Made by a program: the position numbers and the translations under genes. 64,000 nt of DNA from contig CAVQEK010000013.1 in the NCBI GenBank assembly GCA_963711495.1, positions 1,240,001-1,304,000 on the forward strand, read 5' to 3'. The stretch comes from CAVQEK01 sp963711495. Its GTDB lineage: Bacteria > Bacteroidota > Bacteroidia > Cytophagales > Cyclobacteriaceae. The notes under the pieces were generated by a model. It was not told where the DNA came from, made no database searches, and saw nothing but the letters and a program-made list of their open reading frames with translations. Shown piece by piece: positions 17,039-26,200 of this stretch; within the stretch, counting starts at the first letter, position 1, and every line of letters starts with the position of its first letter.

Positions 17039-18934
17039 ATGTGTGGTATAACAGGATTCGTAGACTTCAGGAAAAGATCCAATCTTCAATTAGTTCGTTC
17101 GATGACCGATGTTATGATTCACCGGGGACCGAATGATTCGGGATACGAAATGGTGGAAACAGACAATTGCCAAATCGGATTTGGCCACCGTAGATTATCA
17201 ATTCTAGACCTCTCTCCACTTGGGCATCAACCTTATCATCATCAAGACAATATATTGGTGTACAATGGTGAAATCTATAATTTTCAAGAGATTAAACAAG
17301 GCTTGGAAGAATCAGGGATATCATTTGCTTCTCATTCCGACACGGAAGTCCTGATAAAATCCTTTTGTTTGAATGGGACCAAAGCCATCAATCAATTTAT
17401 TGGAATGTTTGCCTTTGCCATTTACAGGAAAGACCTTGGAAAAGTCTATTTGGTAAGAGACCGTGCCGGTGTGAAACCCTTGTATTATTATTGGAAAGAT
17501 GGTTTATTGTTGTTTGGCAGTGAATTGAAAGCATTCCACCAACACTCCGGTTTCAAAAAAGAACTTGATTTAGATAGCCTGGCCTTGTATTTTAAGTACA
17601 GTTATGTGCCCACACCATATTCGATTTTTAAAAATACACATAAACTCAGACCGGGATCGTACCTCGAAATTGATCTGAAAAATCAGGATATCAAGGAGGA
17701 AACATATTGGGATGTTTATCAATATTATAACCTTCCCAAATTAAAAATTTCCGAAGAAGATGCTATTGATGAACTGGATACACTGCTCAAAAGCGCATTC
17801 AACTATCGGTTGGTTTCAGATGTACCAGTCGGTCTTTTTCTCAGTGGTGGATATGACAGCAGCGCTGTAGCCGCCTTGCTTCAAAAAGATAGAACCGAGA
17901 AAATTAGAACATTTACAATCGGTTTTGAGGACGATAAATTTAATGAAGCACCATTTGCCAACGAAATCGCAAATTACCTTGGAACAGATCATAAGGAGTA
18001 TTATTGTACACATAATGAGGCGCTTGAAATTATACCCAAACTCCCGGACATCTATGATGAACCCCTTGGTGATAACTCGGTAATTCCTACCACTTTGATT
18101 AGCCAGAAAGCTGTTCAGGATGTAACTGTTGCACTTTCTGCGGATGGTGGTGATGAAATTTTTGGAGGTTACACACGATTTAACGTTTCCAGAAGACTGA
18201 CCAATACAATTCCTCCATTGATGCTGAAAACTCTGGCGGCAACAATGGATATGGTCAATCCGGGAAATATCCCTTATTTTAACCGGAAATACAATTTCAG
18301 CACACGTTATAAAAAGATGATCAGGATTTGGAAGAGTTTGGACCCGGTCATTGCGATGGATCTCATTTCCCAATTTAACCTTGATGATGACTTAAAAGCC
18401 CGGTTTATTGGCGAGATAAAAATAAGGAAAACATCATTTGACGACAGTGAATTGATTAACGCCAGTAATGACGATGTGAACAGGCTATTGGCCATTGATT
18501 TCAAGACTTTTTTATTGGATAACAATATGACAAAAGTGGACAGGGCTACCATGTCAGTGAGCCTTGAAGGCAGAGAACCACTTTTAGATCACCGCATCAT
18601 AGAATTCCTCAGTACTTTGCCATCTGATCTTAAGATTAGAAAAGGCAATAAAAAGTACATGTTGAAAGAACTGGTTCATCGATATATTCCGAAAGAGCTG
18701 ATGATGCGCCCTAAACAGGGATTTGTTGTTCCGATTCATGGATGGTTTAAAAAAGACTTAAAAGACCTACTTATCGAATATCTGAACAAGGAAAGAATAC
18801 AACGGGAAGGATTATTCGACCCTGAAAATATTCAATCTTTGTTGAATTCATTTTTAAATAACAGAGGAGAGAATATTCAAAAATTATGGCATCTGCTCGT
18901 CTTTCAATTGTGGAAAGAAAGATGGCTTAACTAG
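17039..18934 (+). CDS. asnB: Asparagine synthase (glutamine-hydrolysing) type enzyme
   Basis: The protein has 631 residues. Cys2 (MCGITGF) is the class II amidotransferase nucleophile once Met is removed, followed by RGPNDSG, GHRRLSILD and NGEIYNF. The C-terminal synthetase domain has the ATP-binding loop FLSGGYDSSAVA, LSADGGDEIFGGY and KVDRATMSVSLEGREPLLDH. Biochemically the family amidates carboxylates via an acyl-adenylate. Copies inside polysaccharide loci are often thought to amidate uronic acids or peptide-like decorations rather than make asparagine; its position among sugar genes supports that here, but this is inference. Confidence 0.92.
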   Translation: MCGITGFVDFRKRSNLQLVRSMTDVMIHRGPNDSGYEMVETDNCQIGFGHRRLSILDLSPLGHQPYHHQDNILVYNGEIYNFQEIKQGLEESGISFASHSDTEVLIKSFCLNGTKAINQFIGMFAFAIYRKDLGKVYLVRDRAGVKPLYYYWKDGLLLFGSELKAFHQHSGFKKELDLDSLALYFKYSYVPTPYSIFKNTHKLRPGSYLEIDLKNQDIKEETYWDVYQYYNLPKLKISEEDAIDELDTLLKSAFNYRLVSDVPVGLFLSGGYDSSAVAALLQKDRTEKIRTFTIGFEDDKFNEAPFANEIANYLGTDHKEYYCTHNEALEIIPKLPDIYDEPLGDNSVIPTTLISQKAVQDVTVALSADGGDEIFGGYTRFNVSRRLTNTIPPLMLKTLAATMDMVNPGNIPYFNRKYNFSTRYKKMIRIWKSLDPVIAMDLISQFNLDDDLKARFIGEIKIRKTSFDDSELINASNDDVNRLLAIDFKTFLLDNNMTKVDRATMSVSLEGREPLLDHRIIEFLSTLPSDLKIRKGNKKYMLKELVHRYIPKELMMRPKQGFVVPIHGWFKKDLKDLLIEYLNKERIQREGLFDPENIQSLLNSFLNNRGENIQKLWHLLVFQLWKERWLN

Positions 18935-19009
18935 AAAAAGCAGTGCATGTGGAAAAGTAAGTGAAACTTTCAATTTAACATATTTTACAATAGCTTAATT
19001 AATGTTTTT

Positions 19010-19654
19010 ATGTCTGACGAAAAATTATACGTTCATTATGGTTGCGGACAGGTATCACCAAAGCAATGGGTAAACTTCGATGCATCTCCAACGCTTATGC
19101 TGCAAAAAACCCCCGTTGTAGGTTGGTTGTTACAAAATCAGCTTGGACAAAAATTTGACAAACATGTGCGATTTGGGGATATAACAAGAGGACTACCTGG
19201 CATAAAAGAAAACTCTTGTGATGGAGTTTATTCATCCCATGTTCTGGAACATCTGCCCCTGGATGATTTCCGAAGGGCCCTGCAGAACACCTATAAAATA
19301 TTAAAGAAAGGGGGAAAATTCAGGTTGATCTTTCCGGACCTGGAAGTGTTGGTCCGAGACTACATCAAAGAATTTGACGATGGAGACAGTAATGCCTCTG
19401 TGAAGTTTATCCAAAGAACGGTAATGGGCAGGGAAACCCGGCCTAGGGGAATCAAAGCTGTCGGACGGCATATATTCGGTTATTTACAACATTTATGGTT
19501 GTGGGACCGACTTTCAACAGAAGCGGAACTCCGGAAAGTAGGTTTCACCCAGATACGCCCCTGCGATTTTAATGATTCAGAAGATGACATGTTTAAACTG
19601 GTCGAAGACAAGCAACGTTTTGCGTTATGCGTACGTTTTGAAGCTGTCAAATAA
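19010..19654 (+). CDS. Class I SAM-dependent methyltransferase
   Basis: This 214-residue protein has a class I methyltransferase core: VHYGCGQVSPKQWVNFDA at the start (SAM-binding glycine motif), FGDITRGLPG as the second acidic motif, and VYSSHVLEHLPLDDF followed by LKKGGKFRLIFPDLEVL, as in Methyltransf_11-type enzymes linked to polysaccharide loci. The substrate is probably a sugar or lipid-linked glycan. It is co-directional with the locus, 75 bases after asnB. Confidence 0.9.
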   Translation: MSDEKLYVHYGCGQVSPKQWVNFDASPTLMLQKTPVVGWLLQNQLGQKFDKHVRFGDITRGLPGIKENSCDGVYSSHVLEHLPLDDFRRALQNTYKILKKGGKFRLIFPDLEVLVRDYIKEFDDGDSNASVKFIQRTVMGRETRPRGIKAVGRHIFGYLQHLWLWDRLSTEAELRKVGFTQIRPCDFNDSEDDMFKLVEDKQRFALCVRFEAVK

Positions 19655-19718
19655 GCCTCATCTTATTACATTTCATAATTAGTCCAATCAAGATCATTGA
19701 TAGATCAGATGCAAAACT

Positions 19719-20494
19719 ATGAAGATTTTTTGTCAAAAATTGCTGAGATCGATAATCGTTCATTTTGCTTTTTTACAAGGCTTGCGGTTTGACCTGGAAC
19801 GACAACTGCGCCAATTATTCCGGGTCCCTTTAGAAAAGGAGTTCAATATCATCGCTCATATTTTTCCACAGCGTAAGATCGTATGTGTTGATGTTGGTGC
19901 CAACAGGGGTTTGGCCATCGAGAGCATCGTGCGGTTAAATAAGAACTCAGTGGTAGTGGCTTTTGAGCCGAATCCTGTCCTTGGGGATAAGTTGAAAAAA
20001 CGATACAAAAAAAATAAAAATGTCATCATTCACAATGTGGGGTTAAGTGACAAGAATAGCACAGAAAAACTGTATATTCCCCATTATAAAGGCTACGTTT
20101 TTGACGGGCTGGCTTCTTTCGATCCGGATATGGCAAAGAATTGGTTAAAAAACAATAATTTGTTTTGGTACCGGGAAGAATACCTGAGTATCCAGGAAAT
20201 GACCTGCACCCTTCAGAAAATTAGATGATTATGACCTTAATCCATCCTTTCATAAAATTGGATGCCCAAGGCTATGAAATGAATATATTGCTGGGGGCTA
20301 TGAATACGATCAAGCAGCACTGCCCGGTATTGCTCATCGAAACACCGGATGAGGATATCACTGCACTTCTCAGTCCGCTTGGATATACCCATTATGCTTA
20401 TCAAAAAAACCGGCTTGTACGGGGATATGGCAGGGTAAATACTTTATATTTTACCAGAGATCAAATTGAGAATGCAGGTGAACTACTGATCTGA
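19719..20494 (+). pseudogene. FkbM-family methyltransferase, interrupted by two frameshifts
   Basis: Two open frames (19719-20228 and 20225-20494) together make one FkbM methyltransferase of about 258 residues. The first has VCVDVGANRGLAIES and VVAFEPNPVLGDKL (SAM binding). The second has FIKLDAQGYEMNILLGAM, the family's C-terminal motif. Between them a third frame (about 20217-20250) encodes the missing LDDYDLNPSF. Removing one base from the A-run near 20217 and one T near 20250 restores a continuous protein. Two +1 indels in homopolymers within 35 bases point to sequence error or a recent lesion. FkbM enzymes O-methylate sugars or polyketides; the context says glycan. Confidence 0.85.
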
Positions 20495-20952
20495 AGCACC
20501 ATATGCCAATCGATATAAATATATCCTGATTTTTTATAATTATATTACGGATATGTCTTCGGTGCGTCAAACAATTGTGGCTTGAATTTGGAAAATTGTT
20601 GCATTTTAGGTCAAAATCGCCATTTTGTAGTGGCTAGACTTAAAAATAATTATTTTAATAAAATATTGTACTTTACAAGTATTTTGTCTATTTTGCCACG
20701 ATTTATTACATTAAATTGATACTGACATGAAAGTGTTCCTACGATCTTTACTTGTAATGGGTTTTGCTCTATTCGCTTTTGAAGTGTTAGGCACAACAAT
20801 ATCCCATCCCTCCTGGTGTTTCTCCCATTACAGGGGCACAGGATATTTATCCGGGGACACTAAAATTTAACATTTTTGGTCCGACCAACCCGTATATTGG
20901 AGATCCCTATGAATCCAATCCTGGAAGTAATGCTTTTAATTCAAATTCCTAT

Positions 20953-21681
20953 ATGCGTAGCTTTAATTCGCAGTTTCATGATGAATACGAAGATTATTAT
21001 TATGTCCCGGTCGGCGGGGACCCGTATTCTCAATTCGTCAATTTCCGGTTAGAGAAACCAAAAAATTACAATCCGGGTCGGACCGAACCGTATCCGATGA
21101 TCATAATGTTGCATGGGGCTGGAGAAATAGGCAGAGTATGGTCAGGGAGTGTAAACTATACTCCTTCAGATGAAGAGTATGACAACAATGGAAGGAGCCT
21201 GATCCACGGTGGATGGCAGCAATGGTACGCGGTTTCCCAAGGACACCACCCTGTTCCGGCTTATCAGAATGCTCCTTGGGCCACGGAATGGTCGTGGGAT
21301 GGTTTTGTCCTTTATCCCCAATCTTCTTATAATGCTGCCTGGAATGGGGGGCTAAACGCTGAAGTTTGCCAGATCATCGAATCGCTGTTCGGGGCTTTCA
21401 ATATTGACCCTGACCGCGTTTATGTACATGGGTTGTCCAATGGGGCGGAAGGCGTTTGGGACATCATCCAGCAACGGCCAGACCTGTTTGCCGCCGCTTC
21501 TCCAATGTCCGGGGCCGGTCCTGATATTTGCGCCCCAAAATGTCGCCCAAATACCGATCATGATGGTAAATGGTGGGCTGGATACCAACCCGAATCCGCA
21601 ATATGTGATCCAGACGATCCAGACGATGGAAAGCCAATGGAGCCGATTTTCTGGAATACACCGCAAATACAGGTGACGTAG
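20953..21681 (+). pseudogene. Fragment: alpha/beta-hydrolase (PHB depolymerase/feruloyl esterase-like) domain
   Basis: This is the longest single-frame piece of the broken gene. It shows MIIMLHGAGEIG (oxyanion-hole strand), the nucleophile elbow VHGLSNGAEGVW with Ser in GLSNG, and SPMSGAGPDI. After ~21538 the true protein continues in the next frame as VAQIPIMMVNGGLDTNP, the acid-residue strand; the catalytic His (DQGHGIWNDTYY) is at ~21745 in the third frame. Predicted to act on esters of polysaccharides or similar polymers outside the cell. Confidence 0.7.
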
Positions 21682-21909
21682 TTACCGATGCATATGATCC
21701 TCAAGCAGAAAAATGGAAAGACCGGCATATCTTTATACCGGACCAGGGACATGGGATATGGAATGATACCTATTACCGGCGCGATTTTTTTCAATGGTTC
21801 CTGTCCAAAAGCAAGAAAGACATTTTTGTAGTTGGCGGGGATACGGTATTTTGCCCTGGAGCAATGAATATTTCGGTAGAATTGCGGTCAAGCCCTGGGT
21901 TTACAGGCT

Positions 21910-22365
21910 ATGAGTGGTATAAAAATAGTGTGTCCGATAGCCAATTCCAACAACTGGAAATATATTGCCACTGATTTTGGTACCTATTCCCTGCGCTATA
22001 GTCGTGTTGATAATCCTGATCCCGGCAATACTGCCGATTGGGATTATTCGCATCCGGTACAGATTGTTCCGTACGCCGGTGGATTTTCTCCCACAATTAC
22101 CGCCGCAGGGAGTACTACGCTTCCTTCTGCACTGGGCACGGTCAACAGCGTCACCCTGCAAGGACCAACTGGATATTCCGGGTACCAGTGGTTAAAGAAT
22201 AGTGCCAATATCTCCGGGGCCACTTCCAGGACCTACTCAGCCACCACTGAGGGGAACTATACCTTGACGGTGAGCCAGGTGGAAGGTGGATGTGATTCCG
22301 ATGCTTCCCTACCTATTTTTGTTTCGGTGGGTAACGATCCCGGTTCTCCCGACTGGTCCGACTGA
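21910..22365 (+). pseudogene. Fragment: Ig-like domains of the broken T9SS esterase
   Basis: One frame of the interrupted gene. It carries the end of one Ig/PKD-like module (WKYIATDFGTYSLRYSR) and a complete second one (TLPSALGTVNSVTLQGPTGY through GNYTLTVSQVEGGC). It is not an independent gene: it continues from the frame ending at ~21975 and into the frame of the next fragment. Confidence 0.6.
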
Positions 22366-22705
22366 TTTTACAGCTACCACGAATTCTGAACGAGAGATCC
22401 AACTCAACTGGACCGATGTAGCTACCAACGAGACGGCTTATGAATTGTATGTAAGTGAAAACCCGGGAGGCCCCTATACATTCTATTCACTGGGTGCCAA
22501 TGCAAACGCTCAACTAATCCAAAATCTAATTCCAGGCACAGCCTATTTCTTTAATCTGAGAGCGGTCAACAATAATGGTGGTTCTGATTATGTTCAGACG
22601 AGTGCCACTACCACCACTGATGATGTACCTCCTTCTGCGCCGACCAACCTTGAGGTACTCAATGTTCTGACAATTCGATCAATTTTACCTGGGACCCATC
22701 GGTAG
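22286..22705 (+). pseudogene. Fragment: fibronectin type III module of the broken T9SS esterase
   Basis: From ~22345 this frame encodes a complete fibronectin III module (TDFTATTNSEREIQLNWTD, NLIPGTAYFFNLRAVNNNGG). It then begins a second module (PPSAPTNLEVLN) that continues in another frame as NSINFTWDPSVDNIG. The beginning of this open frame (22286-22345) is out of phase and not real coding sequence. Confidence 0.6.
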
Positions 22706-22973
22706 ATAATATCGGTATGGACCATTACGATATTTATTTGAATGGTTCTGTAACGGGTACCTCAGCAACCAATGGATATTATTATCAACGGTTTAACTGC
22801 TAATACCATCTATGCCATCAATGTTACCGGAGTGGACCTTGCAGGCAACGCATCGCCTTTGAGCAGCCAGTTATCGGTAAGGACATTGCAATTTGTTGGC
22901 AACGGCTTGAATTACAATTATTATGAGTATACCAGTAGTCTGAAGTAATGTTGGCCAAATTACCAGCCAACCC

Positions 22974-23264
22974 TTGGTTCATAGTGGTTCTGTGACCAAT
23001 TTCCTGATCAACCTTTTTTCGAAATCAAGTCTGTATGCTTATCAGTATACGGGTTATCTTCAAATCGATGAAGACGGGACTTACACCTTTTATACCAACT
23101 CCGATGATGGCAGCACTTTGTATCTAGATAATGTATCATTACCTGTGGTGAATAATGATGGTGACCATGGCAACAGGGAGCGATCCGGTTCCAAATTCCT
23201 CGTGGCCGGGTTACACCCCATTAAAGTTTTATTTTTTTATAATTCGGAGGGGGCGAACTTTTGA
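22974..23264 (+). pseudogene. Fragment: PA14 domain of the broken T9SS esterase
   Basis: This frame encodes the core of a PA14 carbohydrate-binding-type domain: YTGYLQIDEDGTYTFYTNSD, DGSTLYLDN and GLHPIKVLFF. The N-terminal strand (GLNYNYYEYTSSL) is in the previous frame and the last strand continues at 23261 in the next one. Confidence 0.6.
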
Positions 23265-26200
23265 ACGTAAGTTATGAGCATTCTTCTCTTGGCGGCAAAA
23301 TCGCTATTCCGGATAATAAACTTTTCCGCTACAATGACAATGGTCTGCCTTCAGTGCCATCCAATCCTACCGGTTTGACTGGTTCAGTGAATGCTACCTA
23401 TATGCGGATCGATCTTACCTGGAATGATAACAGTAATGAGACCGGCTATGAGGTCTACCGGTCGACGACTTCCGGCAGCGGCTATCAGATTATTGGCTCA
23501 ACTGGCCAGAATGTCACCTCATTTTCCGATACGCAACTGGATCCCCTGACTGATTATTACTATGTCGTAAAGGCGAAGAACCAGGGAGGTGTTTCGGGAC
23601 CTTCTAATGAGCTTCATAAAGTTTCACCAAACACACCACCGGTACCGGCAGCGCCAACCAACCTGGTGCTCACCGTGAACACCAACAATTTATCCATGGA
23701 TTTGGTGTGGACCGATAATTCTAATAATGAAACCGGATTTGAAATCGAACGCTCAGTGGGGAATAATACCACATTTGTGCGCATCTATATCGCCGGTGAA
23801 GGGGAAACCTCCTATTCCGATTTAGATCTATCGCCTTCTACCCGTTATTTTTACCGGGTCAACGCGGTAAATCCCGGAGGAAAGTCTGCAAGCACTAACA
23901 CAGTTAATGATAAATCACCAAAAAGCAAGTCCTTTATTAATATCACTACTTATGGCCAGAATAGAGAAACGTCTGAAAATTGGAACAATTTTGATTCTCA
24001 GAATGAAGCTCAAGTAGGTACCGTTCTAAATAATATTATGGATAACTACAGCCAAAATACAGGGATTTCCATGTCTACCATTCAGAATTTTTCAGGTTGG
24101 TCAGCAAGTGGAGTTACCTCTGGTGCTGTTTTCCCATCAGCTACAATGGTGCGATATTTCTTTGCCAGTGGATCAGGGGTGGGAAAATTTCAGGTTTCCG
24201 GTTTGGATCCTGCCTCACCCTACAACTTTTATTTCATGGCCAGTAAAGATGCAGCTTCTGGTAATTATAATACAAAGTTTACCATAAGTAGTTCAGAGAC
24301 TACCATCAATGCTTTAGGTAATGCTACACAACTGGCGGAGTTAAGCAATATCATTCCCAATTCAAGTGGTCAGGTGGTCATCGAAGTGTCGGCAGCCACC
24401 GGAGGCCAGGGTGTTATCAATGCCATGATCATAGAAAAAGGAGATCCTGCTGACCTCAATACGTTTTACGCCTCTGCCAACCAGGATATCAGCGATCCTG
24501 GCAATTGGGGCATTCTTGAGGATGGCAGTGGCGGAGGACTTTCAAATTTCTCCCAGGACAATGTTACCTACAACATTATGGGAAATGGTAATATTGCCAA
24601 TAATATGGTTGTCAGTGGCACCAATTCGAAAGTTATTGTAGCCCAGAATGCCACCATTAGCGTTGGTAACTCGGTGAATAACCTGAAATTTTACGGCCTT
24701 GAACTCCAGGATGGGGTGAATTTTATCATGAGCAATGTCGCGGATACCTTCAATTTAAAGGTCAGTGGTTCCGAACTGCTTATGGGGACCAATTCGATCC
24801 TGGATATCGGCGGCAATACGCTTACCCTCGGTCCGAATTCAGCGCTCAATACCGATAATAATAATGGGGCAGTGGCTATCGACAATGGAAATATTATTTT
24901 GGACAACGGATCCGCTGTAGCCAACAACCTTTATCTGCAATCAGGCAGGGATAGTATCAATTACATGCATGTGGGGTTGGCCACTGCCGGGACACTCAAT
25001 TTCCAGAGTCCGTGTAATTTGACGGGTTCAATTAAGATTGCCGGGGGTGATGTCAATTCCAACAGCAACCTGGTTTTGGTTTCCAGTTCACATTACGATG
25101 CAAATGTTGAAAAAATAGAAACCGGGTCACATCTGAATGGTGATGTCACTTTCCAGCGTTACTGGAGCAGACCAACCAATTATTATGGTTTCTTTTTACT
25201 TGGTACCCCCATGACGGGGCAAACCATTGGCGATTGGGCGGATGATTTTTGGATACAGGGTATTGATGGGCATTATCCTACGGCCTGGCAAAATGTAATG
25301 CTATATGATGAATCTACCGCCGCCTGGGTTGGAATGGGCAATTCTTCAGATGCGGTTTTACCCGGGACAGGTCTGAGTACATTTCTGTTTCCACGTGACT
25401 TCAGCGATGCGTTCGTTCGTTTCCAAAACACTGGCCCAATAACCCAGGGAGCTTTCCAATTCGATTTGACATATTCTTCGGGAAGTCCTGATCCGGGATG
25501 GAATATGGTGGCTAATCCATATCCATCAGCCATTGATTGGAGCAAGGTCAGGTGGGACGTGGCATCACAGGATTCCATAAACAATGTGGGTTCTGCCCTT
25601 TATATCTGGGACCAGGAGAATTTTGGTTATAGAGTATGGACCCAGGTCGACCCCCCGGGCGTAAGTTCGTTGATTGCTACAGGACAGGGATTTTTCATTC
25701 ATACCAATAATGACAATGGGCAGCCGATTCGGTTGATTGTCACCGAAAACATTAAAGCCAATGAAAAACCCACCTTTTATCGCACAGCTTCACCTGAAAA
25801 TGTGTTTGAAGTAACGCTGACGGATAAAGATGGACATATGGACAAAACCACCATTGCCCAGCGGGACGATGCTACTTCGGGATTCGATCCGTTCCTGGAT
25901 GCTTATAAAAGGAATGGCGATTATGTGAATATCTCCAGCATTATTGATGAAAATGAGAAACTGGCCGTGAATGCCCTTCCGGTTTCTCCGCAATTGTTAA
26001 TTCCTTTAAATATCGAGGTGATTGGTCCTGGTGATTATACACTAATGTTAACTGGGCTTGGTTCATTTTCCGGACATCAAAAATTTTATTTGCAAGATCA
26101 TTACCTCAACAAGACAGTAGCGATGAAAGAAGGGGTAACGTACCCGTTTGCTGTCACCGATGATCCGGAGACTAGTGGTAAAAGGTTTATTATCTCCGCA

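Larger units (their letters stand above)
20727..23264 (+). pseudogene. N-terminal part of a giant T9SS-secreted esterase, broken by about nine single-base frameshifts
   Basis: From the ATG at 20727 the coding sequence can be followed through all three frames into the intact frame at 23261. A signal peptide (20727 to ~20790) continues, one base shifted, into QQYPIPPG, giving a clean cleavage site. Next come an alpha/beta-hydrolase esterase domain (to ~21800), two Ig-like segments (~21840-22320), two fibronectin III modules (~22340-22900) and a PA14 domain (~22900-23320). Apparent indels lie near 20790, 21538, 21648, 21928, 22345, 22667, 22780, 22945 and 23258; seven are extra bases and two are missing bases, many in or beside short homopolymers. 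Joined to 23261-27853, the product would be about 2,370 residues. The intact downstream 4.6 kb argues against long-term decay. Confidence 0.8.
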
